This document shows, in pieces, positions 1 to 6,578 of a stretch of DNA of 37,178 bases (the stretch's first letter is position 1; each line of letters starts with the position of its first letter). The position numbers were made by a program, and so were the translations under genes. The stretch comes from DATKWS01 sp035529435 (GTDB lineage Bacteria; Krumholzibacteriota; Krumholzibacteriia; Krumholzibacteriales; Krumholzibacteriaceae): positions 1 to 37,178 of the forward strand of contig DATKWS010000233.1 of NCBI GenBank assembly GCA_035529435.1. Reading direction: 5' to 3'. A model generated the notes under the pieces. That model searched no databases, had not been told where the DNA came from, and was given only the letters and a program-made list of their open reading frames with translations.

Positions 1-866
1 TATCGACGGCTGCGGTTTTTGCGTTTTTTTGGTACAGGGACATCGTGCCCACCTGGCTGTTCACCGTTCTCGTCATCCGGTACGTCCAGTTCTTTGCCGG
101 CCTGGCGGTACTCGCGCTGTTCGGGATGACGCCGAAACTCAGCGCGACGCCTGCCGGCAAGGCGGTCGGGGTCATACAGGCGATAGGGATTGTCATTCTT
201 CTTGCTAGTACGATTTTCCCTGGTAAACTGCCATTTGGAGCGATGCACGGGTATCTCGTGGCGGTGCTCGGATGTGCGTTCTGCTGGGTGATCGTTTCAC
301 AGACGGTTATCGGGTGGCGGGCGGTGAGGGAGCGGGGTGCCCGCACGAAGAATAGACAAGGGAGTCGATCGATGGATTTTGGCGGAGACCTGTCGGTTCT
401 CGAACCTTCCGTCGTGTTCCAGGTCGTCAACATGTCGGGATTGACGGGCGCCCTCAAAATGATCACGATAGGCAACGTTGCGCGGTTCTACTTCAAGGAA
501 GGGGAACTGATCTTCGCTACGATTGAGACGAGGAGACGCAGGATCGGCGCGTTTCTCGTCGAGAAGGGGCTTATCTCGAATCCCCAGCTCGAAAGAGCCC
601 TCAAGGAGTACCATGCGGAAAAGAACCGGGGAAAGATCGGAAACTTTCTCATAGAGCGCGGATTCATCGATCGCGACTCGTTCGTCTCGGCCGTACAGGA
701 TCAAATCAAAGAGGTCGTCTACGAAGCCCTCGGCTGGAATCGAGGCGAGTTCGTATTCTTCCACCGTGCTGAGCCCGAAAAGGAGGATATCCTGCTCGAC
801 ATCAAGCTGGATTATCTGATACTGGAAGGACTGAAGCGGATCGACGAGCATGCGAAGGATGAGTGA
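1..866 (+). CDS. PgsA-like CDP-alcohol phosphatidyltransferase C-terminus fused to a PATAN/DUF4388 domain (5'-partial)
   Basis: The frame is open to the left edge, so the gene begins outside the window; a GTG at 45 is the first start codon seen but probably not the real start. The first ~95 visible residues look like the C-terminal half of a phosphatidylglycerophosphate-synthase-type CDP-alcohol phosphatidyltransferase: a VPTWLF motif, the TPAGKAVGVIQA motif and several membrane segments. The catalytic CDP-alcohol motif would lie upstream and is not visible. Without a stop the frame continues into a soluble PATAN/DUF4388 domain (starting MDFGGDLSVLEP), which contains two GspE-N-like units, RIGAFLVEKGLIS and KIGNFLIERGFID. 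PATAN domains are known from bacterial signalling proteins. An ATG at 372 has a good AAGGGAG ribosome site, so the PATAN part may also be made separately. It ends in tandem stops TGA TAA. A fusion is what the sequence shows; a sequencing error cannot be excluded. Confidence 0.75.
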   Translation, partial: STAAVFAFFWYRDIVPTWLFTVLVIRYVQFFAGLAVLALFGMTPKLSATPAGKAVGVIQAIGIVILLASTIFPGKLPFGAMHGYLVAVLGCAFCWVIVSQTVIGWRAVRERGARTKNRQGSRSMDFGGDLSVLEPSVVFQVVNMSGLTGALKMITIGNVARFYFKEGELIFATIETRRRRIGAFLVEKGLISNPQLERALKEYHAEKNRGKIGNFLIERGFIDRDSFVSAVQDQIKEVVYEALGWNRGEFVFFHRAEPEKEDILLDIKLDYLILEGLKRIDEHAKDE

Positions 867-951
867 TAAGCGGGGAGGTAAACGGCGGGTGGACGTTCGA
901 GAGATGTGGCCGGTGACGGGGGCGGCATGACCCTCGGGGGTGGCGAGCGTG

Positions 952-967
952 ACCGCCCTCTGGCGGT
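952..967 (+). promoter_or_regulatory. Hairpin directly abutting a start codon
   Basis: ACCGCC, a four-base loop CTCT, then GGCGGT form a perfect 6-bp stem whose last base touches the ATG at 968. No clear Shine-Dalgarno lies free outside the stem, so the structure would occlude ribosome entry unless it is opened or translation is coupled. No U-tract follows, so it is not a normal terminator. Confidence 0.3.
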
Positions 968-1840
968 ATGAGGACTCCGATCATTATCGTGGCATTCGTG
1001 CTGGTCATGCAGCCGGCACGTCTCTGGGCTTCGTTCGAGGGATCCACCGATGGGGCGCGTTCTCGGGCGATGGGCCGGGCGTTCGTCTCGTTGGGCGACG
1101 ATGCATCAACCATCTTCACCAACGCCGCCGGTCTCGTAACGGCCGGAACAACGGCACTCTACGGTGACTATACCGAACCTCCTGGAACGGACGTTTCGAG
1201 CATCGCGAAAGGGTGCGCCGTGATCCCCGCCTGGGGCGTCGTCGCGGGTGCGGGGTGGTATCGCCTCGGGCGCACCGGCGGGATTACCGAGAACATCTTC
1301 ACGGCCGGCGTTGCGCGGACGGTTCTTCAGGGAACCCAGGGATCCTTTCTCTCCGTGGGCGCGAGCCTCTGTGTCGGTAGAATTCTCTCCGATTCGGTCT
1401 GCGGCCCGTGTGGCGGACGATCATCCGAAAGCGCGGTAACCGGAGATGTCGGCATCATGCTGCGGCCGCTCCCGATCATATCGCTGGGGTATTCCGTTAC
1501 GAATGTGCGTGACAGCGGTTTCGATCTGGTGGGATCGAACTGGCCGCGGGTGCATCGATGGGGGATGTCGTATTTCTGGGAGGGGAGGGTGGTGATATCG
1601 TTCCAGCAGGAGCATATAGGCGGAGAAGTCAGGAGACAGTACGGCTTCAGCGTCCGAACGGCCCTGCCGGTCGAGTTGATGGGAGGATACTCCGGGGGGA
1701 GCGCTTCCGGTGGAATACGGCTCCTGATCGATCGGTTCAGGGCCGCAGCGGCCTTCTCCTCGAGCGAGCAGTTCGGTGCGGAGTACTGGGTATCACTCGA
1801 GGTCCTCGTCGGACGCCCCGCCGGGGAGAACAAGCCATGA
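968..1840 (+). CDS. PorV/PorQ-like (UPF0164-type) outer-membrane protein
   Basis: This 290-residue exported protein has an N-terminal signal peptide (hydrophobic core IIIVAFVLVM, probable cleavage near ASF). The mature N-terminus carries the PorV/PorQ hallmark: ARSRAMGRAFVSLGDDAST followed by FTNAAGL. The rest alternates short beta-strand-like segments rich in glycine and aromatics, as in an outer-membrane barrel. Members of this family act with type IX secretion or as general outer-membrane proteins in FCB bacteria; which applies here is not known. It lacks the usual terminal aromatic residue (it ends GENKP). Its stop overlaps the next start as ATGA at 1837-1840, so translation is probably coupled. 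The ATG at 968 has only a weak ribosome site and sits against a hairpin. Confidence 0.7.
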   Translation: MRTPIIIVAFVLVMQPARLWASFEGSTDGARSRAMGRAFVSLGDDASTIFTNAAGLVTAGTTALYGDYTEPPGTDVSSIAKGCAVIPAWGVVAGAGWYRLGRTGGITENIFTAGVARTVLQGTQGSFLSVGASLCVGRILSDSVCGPCGGRSSESAVTGDVGIMLRPLPIISLGYSVTNVRDSGFDLVGSNWPRVHRWGMSYFWEGRVVISFQQEHIGGEVRRQYGFSVRTALPVELMGGYSGGSASGGIRLLIDRFRAAAAFSSSEQFGAEYWVSLEVLVGRPAGENKP

Positions 1841-3366
1841 GAGAGTCGAGGTCGGCGCTCGGCCGGAAGTGTTACATCGCCCTCATGGTGCTCGCGGCGC
1901 TCGCGATGGCCGTGCGGGGCACGTGCGCCGCCTCGCGGCCCGACTCGTCAACCCTCGATTGGGCACTTCTCTACGCGGGCCGAATCGATTTGACGCGGGA
2001 CGACGAGATTTTTCCCTGGAATGATCCCGAGGCCGTTTCCCATCGCAACGACAGGCTGGTCTCGATGCTGGGGCTCCGGCCCGTTCCCGCTCTGGCCATC
2101 TTTCTGAAGGGAGCGAGCGGATACCGGCGGGAGCAGGAGAATGTATATCGAAACAGGTTCGCGCTCGCCCAGGGGCATGCGCATTTCGATTTCCTCGGGG
2201 GCGATGTGCGCGGAAGGCTGTTTCTCCGGGAACGGTCCTACCGGACACACCACAAACTCCTGCGGCTTGTCTCGAACGACGCCCCATTTCTCGATGGAAG
2301 GGGGCAGGGGGTGCATCTCGACGCGGGAAATGCGGCGCGTCGCTTCCACGTGCGGTACATCGAATCGATTCTCCGTTCGGAGGATCTCGCGATACACGGC
2401 GGATTGCCCCTCCTCGCGGGAGGCGGGGATATCTTCCGGATGCTCTCCTGCTCCGTGCTCCCCATACGGGGAACGGCCCTCGGTTTCACCGCATCCGAGA
2501 TACGGTCCTTGCAGGCCGGAGACGGCGTCATGATCGGGTCGGACATCGATCTCACCGTCCACGGCGTACGCTTCATCGCCGAACTGGCACGCACCGTGCG
2601 GGGGCGGTGGGATGACCTCATGAGCGCCTCGCTGTTCGATCTCGATCCGCGTAAGGCCCGTATACGTTCCCTGAGCGGTATCTTCTCGCGCAACGTAGCC
2701 TTTTCGTCGGAAGTGCACGGGCTGGAAGTGCGATCCGCCCGGTTGGGGACATTTTCGATCGTGCCGGGATATCGTTACTACGGCTCCGGTTTCTTCGATC
2801 CCCAGGGAGAGATCACCGGTGGGCTCATCGAGAGCTCTCTCACCTCGTGGTGGAGACATGTACGCTACAATGCGGGGGTCAGTGTCGAGGTATGCGAACG
2901 CTACGATGGCACGGCAGGCGAACGATACGAACTCGTGCGCTGCATATCGCGTGCGGCATTGCAGGGCGGTTTCGCGCTGGTGGGGAACGCACTTTTTGTG
3001 GAGGGGTGCCGCTCCTCCGTGCTCCTGTCGATTCTTGACGAGCACGACCAGGCGAGAATTCTCACCACCGTCCGGCTCGACGATGCGGGGCGCGGCAACG
3101 ATCTTTCATTTCTCGCGGAGGGGCAGATGAATCTCAGTTCGTTCTGGTCGTTGCGAAACACGCTGTACCTGTACCGCTCATCGGCGAGTTACTACACGGC
3201 GGAGCTCGAGTTCAGGCCAAGCAGAAGGTTTCTCCTGCGGGCTGCCATCGGTACTTTTCGGCCGTTCGAAGAGGATATCAATATGAATCGTGCATTGGAT
3301 CCGCCACCGCCGTCGGGCGAACGGTGGCTGTCGATTTATACGAGGGTCTGGTTCGGTACGATATGA
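1837..3366 (+). CDS. Exported protein of unknown function, probable outer-membrane beta-barrel
   Basis: I do not recognise a named family. The 509-residue product starts at the ATG that overlaps the upstream stop (ATGA). It has a positively charged start, a hydrophobic core (ALMVLAALAMAV) and a probable signal cleavage near CAAS. The mature part is made of alternating strand-like segments with many Arg, Gly and aromatic residues, including WNDPEAVSHRNDRLVSMLGL early on. This resembles outer-membrane barrels of FCB bacteria rather than a soluble enzyme. It ends in YTRVWFGTI and overlaps the next gene, again through ATGA (3363-3366). Its place between a PorV-like gene and a CBM48-barrel gene supports an envelope role. 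The ribosome-site region lies inside the upstream gene. Confidence 0.6.
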   Translation: MRESRSALGRKCYIALMVLAALAMAVRGTCAASRPDSSTLDWALLYAGRIDLTRDDEIFPWNDPEAVSHRNDRLVSMLGLRPVPALAIFLKGASGYRREQENVYRNRFALAQGHAHFDFLGGDVRGRLFLRERSYRTHHKLLRLVSNDAPFLDGRGQGVHLDAGNAARRFHVRYIESILRSEDLAIHGGLPLLAGGGDIFRMLSCSVLPIRGTALGFTASEIRSLQAGDGVMIGSDIDLTVHGVRFIAELARTVRGRWDDLMSASLFDLDPRKARIRSLSGIFSRNVAFSSEVHGLEVRSARLGTFSIVPGYRYYGSGFFDPQGEITGGLIESSLTSWWRHVRYNAGVSVEVCERYDGTAGERYELVRCISRAALQGGFALVGNALFVEGCRSSVLLSILDEHDQARILTTVRLDDAGRGNDLSFLAEGQMNLSSFWSLRNTLYLYRSSASYYTAELEFRPSRRFLLRAAIGTFRPFEEDINMNRALDPPPPSGERWLSIYTRVWFGTI

Positions 3367-5312
3367 GATGCGCAACGGCATACGGTACCCTGTCTGCAGT
3401 ACTCTTGTTGCTACTGCTGATACCGCTTTCGGCGCAAACGACCGTCGAGGTCGACGAGGAGGAAATCATCTTCAGGCTTTCGCACCCCGGCGGCAAGAAG
3501 GTTTTTCTCGTCGGCGATTTCAACGGCTGGAATCCCACGATGGACCGGATGGCCGAGCGGGACGGGGGGTACGAGCTCAGGCTCTTCCTTCTTCCCGGCA
3601 GGTACCGGTACCTCTTTATCGTCGAGGGCGTTTCACGGCCCGATCCGGACAACCAGTACCGTGACGAGGACGGCAATTCCTTTTTTATCATCAGGGAACG
3701 GGACGGACGGTACGAGATCGTTTTCGAGGAGACATTCGAAGCGGCGGGGGGGATCGAGAGTGTCGATGCGGCCTTCGCGGGTGAGGGGGTGGTGACGGCC
3801 GGCGAAGGCGGCGGTGTGGCGTTTTTCAAGGGATCGGCCGGTCTTGTGATCGACGAGCATGTCGAGGTGGATCTCTCGGCCGCACTCGAGTACGCCGTCA
3901 CCGACGGCGAAGAACCGCGGGGCAGATCGTACATCCTGAACGGTTCCGCCGGGTACCGCCTGGACAACGGCATCGTGACCGCGTTCACACGCGCCGACCT
4001 CGTCGATCTCGGAGATCCCCTCGAGACATTCGGTGATGTGGGACCCTACGATTACCCTCTCGGGCTGTTCTGCAGGGGGCTCCGGTACGAGGGTGATATC
4101 GCGCGCTTCGTGCAGAGCCGGGTTGTCTACGCGAGCAGAATAGACGGTTATCGGACGGGATTGGAATCTTCACCTTCCGCCGGGGATCTCTTCGCGTCAC
4201 GTGACCTGACCGATTCCGATATGATCGGCGTGGCGATCGGCCGCCGGATCGGCCGTGTCGAGCTGTACTATCTGTACCGTCGCGATCACCGGCCGAAGGG
4301 GGACACCTGGCGCCCCCCCGGTTCCGACGACACCGTATATCGCGGCTACGAGAAAACACGCATGACGGGCGTCTGGACCGTCATCTCCGGGCCGGAAGGT
4401 TTCACGCTGGAAGCCGAGTATCTTCACGGCAAATCCATTCTTGCCTCGCGCGAGAGAATGGCGGAAGGAGCGCCTGCCTTCGAGCCGTTCGATCTGGATC
4501 TACGCTGGGAGGAGGGGAGCCGGTTTCTGGTGGGATTCACATTCCACCGAGAATGGCTCGATGCACGGGCGGTCCTGCACGGTACGACGATCGAGGGATT
4601 ATCCGCGCTGCGCGGGGGAAGGCCCGATGGAGCATGCACCGTTCTGAAGGGAGACGTGGGAGTCCGGATCGACGAGCTGACGTGCCGCGCCGGCGCGAGC
4701 GCGGAAGCGTATTCCGCCGGGAATACCGGTGACGTCTTCTGGCTCCAGAGATATAACTTCTGGCTCGACGGTGATCGATTGGAGATCGACCGCCTGCCCC
4801 TGCTCGCATCGAACAGCGTGCATGTCCTGCATCTTCATCTCGGGTGGCGGGACGGCGGCGACGCCCGTGACCCCTACGGAACGGGACTCCGGATTGACAT
4901 GATGCGGAGAATGGATGGGAACGATCCGCACCACCACGTCACGGAGCTGGTGTTTCGCGAGGGGCTTCCCGTCCGGCCGGGGTTGACGCACATCCTCGAC
5001 ATCCGCTACATATCGTACGGCCACGCCGCATGGAAGGGCGAAAGGCATTTCGTCGACTTCTTCACCGCGCTGCAACTGCGGATCTCCCCCACAGTATGGG
5101 TGTCGGTCGGTGCCGGTGTGAATCCGTACCGGTTCGATCGGTGGCGCTACCGGTTCGACAATTACGGACGAGAGGAGTACCTCATCGACCGGGGAATCCT
5201 GGCATCGGTGGGGGAGAATGAAGAAACGGGCGTGCTCCGCGCACTGGAACAGGCCGAGTCGGCCCTCTCCGAGGAGTGGAGTTTTGTCGTTGAAGCGTCT
5301 GTTCGGTTCTGA
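3363..5312 (+). CDS. Exported CBM48/AMPK-GBD-like module joined to a probable outer-membrane beta-barrel
   Basis: The start chosen is the ATG in the ATGA overlap, which gives a clean signal peptide (LSAVLLLLLLIPLSAQ) and 649 residues. Residues about 30-110 form a CBM48/AMPK glycogen-binding-like module: KKVFLVGDFNGWNP, then YELRLFLLPGRYRYLFIV, then RPDPDN. This module normally binds alpha-glucans or sits on glycogen-active enzymes. The remaining ~530 residues are strand-rich and end in EASVRF, with a C-terminal phenylalanine as expected for an outer-membrane barrel. No glycoside hydrolase domain is visible. The next two genes encode the same small module alone. An alpha-glucan-binding or glucan-passing surface role is inference; the E-set fold may have been reused only as a protein-binding module. 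Confidence 0.65.
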   Translation: MRCATAYGTLSAVLLLLLLIPLSAQTTVEVDEEEIIFRLSHPGGKKVFLVGDFNGWNPTMDRMAERDGGYELRLFLLPGRYRYLFIVEGVSRPDPDNQYRDEDGNSFFIIRERDGRYEIVFEETFEAAGGIESVDAAFAGEGVVTAGEGGGVAFFKGSAGLVIDEHVEVDLSAALEYAVTDGEEPRGRSYILNGSAGYRLDNGIVTAFTRADLVDLGDPLETFGDVGPYDYPLGLFCRGLRYEGDIARFVQSRVVYASRIDGYRTGLESSPSAGDLFASRDLTDSDMIGVAIGRRIGRVELYYLYRRDHRPKGDTWRPPGSDDTVYRGYEKTRMTGVWTVISGPEGFTLEAEYLHGKSILASRERMAEGAPAFEPFDLDLRWEEGSRFLVGFTFHREWLDARAVLHGTTIEGLSALRGGRPDGACTVLKGDVGVRIDELTCRAGASAEAYSAGNTGDVFWLQRYNFWLDGDRLEIDRLPLLASNSVHVLHLHLGWRDGGDARDPYGTGLRIDMMRRMDGNDPHHHVTELVFREGLPVRPGLTHILDIRYISYGHAAWKGERHFVDFFTALQLRISPTVWVSVGAGVNPYRFDRWRYRFDNYGREEYLIDRGILASVGENEETGVLRALEQAESALSEEWSFVVEASVRF

Positions 5313-5349
5313 TAGACTGCCCCGTGGTGAACGGTACCATACCGGTGCA

Positions 5350-5757
5350 ATGATCAGGAGTATCTGGAAAAATGTGCCGCTGGTTCTGACGTTCGTCGTC
5401 GGTACGGCGGGTGCCCTCGCCCCGTCCTGCGCCCGGTACTTCGAGGAGAAGCTGGATTCGCCCGTACTGGAGCGGGGGTTGGTGACGTTTCGCCTGAAGA
5501 GCCCGGCGTCACGGACGGTTCAAGTGGCGGCGGATTTCAACAACTGGGCGCTCGGTGACGCCGAATCGGGAGAGGTTCTCGTCGGGCTGATGGAAAAAGA
5601 TGAACGTGGAGTCTGGAAACTGACGATCGAACTCCCCCCCGGGCGTTACCGGTACAAGTACCTGCTGGGTGAAGCAAACTGGACTCTCGACCCCGGTAAT
5701 CCGCGGGTCGTCAATGACGGAAGGGGAGGGAAGGCGAATCTGCTGATCGTGCCGTAA
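5350..5757 (+). CDS. Small exported CBM48/AMPK-GBD-like protein, possible lipoprotein
   Basis: This 135-residue protein starts at ATG 5350, the first start after the upstream stop that gives a signal sequence (VPLVLTFVVGTAGALAPSC). The Cys after APS could be a lipid-attachment site, although proline in that box is unusual. Residues about 40-133 are one CBM48-like module: VQVAADFNNWALG, then WKLTIELPPGRYRYKYLLG, then LDPGNP. The aromatic DFNNW position typical of the family is kept. There is no catalytic domain. It follows the CBM48-barrel gene by 37 bases and is followed after two bases by another gene of the same type, so the three are probably co-transcribed and the two small genes are likely duplicates. 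Confidence 0.65.
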   Translation: MIRSIWKNVPLVLTFVVGTAGALAPSCARYFEEKLDSPVLERGLVTFRLKSPASRTVQVAADFNNWALGDAESGEVLVGLMEKDERGVWKLTIELPPGRYRYKYLLGEANWTLDPGNPRVVNDGRGGKANLLIVP

Positions 5758-5759
5758 GT

Positions 5760-6152
5760 ATGGAGCATACATTTTCAAGGCGGATACTGGTATTCTGTCT
5801 CGTCGTTGCGTTTCTGGCAAGCGGTTGTGGTACGGGCGTTCCGGCATGGGAGCGGAATGTGGACGAACGTTCCGGTCCGGAGGTGACGGCAGATGGCGTG
5901 CAATTCTCGCTGTACGCACCGGACATCGAGCGTGTGCATCTCGTCGGTGACTTCAACAACTGGTCGACGGCGGCCGATCCGCTGTACGCCCGTGAAGGAG
6001 ACGGGGTGTGGACAATCCTGTTGCCACTGGAGCCGGGACGCTACGAGTACAAGTTCTACATCGACAGCGAGAGGTGGATCCCCGATCCGGGCAATCCCGA
6101 GCGTGTCGATGACGGCTTTGGCGGTTTGAACTCCGTTATCACCGTCGAATAG
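5760..6152 (+). CDS. CBM48/AMPK-GBD-like lipoprotein
   Basis: The 130-residue product has a classic lipoprotein signal: RRILVFCLVVAFLASGC, with lipobox ASGC at residues 20-23. After a short spacer comes a complete CBM48-like module: VHLVGDFNNWST, then VWTILLPLEPGRYEYKFYI, then IPDPGNPERVDDG. It would be anchored to the periplasmic face of the inner membrane or to the outer membrane. It begins two bases after the previous stop with no obvious ribosome site, which suggests translational coupling. It is the last gene of the operon; the long gap before the giant gene follows. The substrate is unknown. Confidence 0.75.
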   Translation: MEHTFSRRILVFCLVVAFLASGCGTGVPAWERNVDERSGPEVTADGVQFSLYAPDIERVHLVGDFNNWSTAADPLYAREGDGVWTILLPLEPGRYEYKFYIDSERWIPDPGNPERVDDGFGGLNSVITVE

Positions 6153-6274
6153 CCCCGCTCCGTGGAGAGGGAATGTACGTTCACCGGCCGGCCGGTATCG
6201 GGCCGCGTGCATCTTCATATTAAAATCTGTTATTTCAATACCTTAGCATTTCTCCGATCTATTGCAATTTGCTC

Positions 6275-6302
6275 TTGAGTATGCTATTTTTGAATACATA
6301 AT
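6275..6302 (+). promoter_or_regulatory. Candidate sigma70-type promoter P1 upstream of the giant gene
   Basis: TTGAGT at 6275-6280 and CATAAT at 6297-6302 are separated by 16 bases. The run upstream is AT-rich like an UP element. Transcription would start near 6309 and leave a leader of about 270 bases. Confidence 0.35.
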
Positions 6303-6352
6303 CTATCGGGCGCAGACGGCAACAGGTCCGATCGGCGTCAAAAGGGTGTTGT

Positions 6353-6457
6353 ATGTCGATTTCGGATGCCGCTCCGGTGCGCGCCACCGGTAGATACCGT
6401 AACGGCGGAATATATGCCGTGAGAGAGGAATGCATTGAAAATAAATGCTTTATTTAA
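6353..6457 (+). CDS. Possible 34-codon leader ORF
   Basis: An ATG at 6353 follows AAAAGGG with a six-base spacer and opens a 34-codon frame ending in TAA. The product would begin MSISDAAPVRATGRYR and has no recognisable family. It lies between the two candidate promoters of the giant gene, and the -35 box and spacer of the second promoter overlap its 3' end. It could be a regulatory leader peptide, but chance is a fair alternative. Confidence 0.15.
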   Translation: MSISDAAPVRATGRYRNGGIYAVREECIENKCFI

Positions 6458-6463
6458 AATAAT
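6435..6463 (+). promoter_or_regulatory. Candidate sigma70-type promoter P2 upstream of the giant gene
   Basis: TTGAAA at 6435-6440 and AATAAT at 6458-6463 are spaced by 17 bases, each matching five of six consensus positions. The start would be near 6470, giving a leader of about 110 bases to the ATG at 6579. This is the better of the two candidates in this gap. Confidence 0.45.
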
Positions 6464-6578
6464 GTTGCCCGGTGTGCGGGAGGTTGGGGCTGACCCCCGC
6501 CATCCCGTAGAAATCCCTGAATTTGCGCTGGTTACGGCGTCATGCTTGGCATGCACCTTGCGCGGATAACTGAGGATT

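Larger units (their letters stand above)
6153..6578 (+). other. AT-rich 5' region of the giant surface-protein gene
   Basis: This is the only gap over 300 bases. Bases about 6211-6305 and 6429-6467 are strikingly AT-rich against the GC-rich background, and each contains a promoter-like pair listed separately. Several small hairpins are visible: CCGGTG-CGCGC-CACCGG at 6374-6390, GGGG-CTGA-CCCC near 6486, and CATGC-TTG-GCATG near 6541. I see no known riboswitch consensus, tRNA or transposon end. A 34-codon reading frame lies at 6353-6457. Confidence 0.6.

Noticed and set aside
1948..3045. A 365-codon open frame on the - strand
   Set aside because: It is antisense to the probable barrel gene, whose frame has a signal peptide and coupled ends; the antisense product has no family features.
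6374..6390. A shared element between CCGGTG hairpins at 6374-6390 and 34706-34723
   Set aside because: The stems are similar, but such short GC palindromes are expected by chance in GC-rich DNA; flanks do not match.
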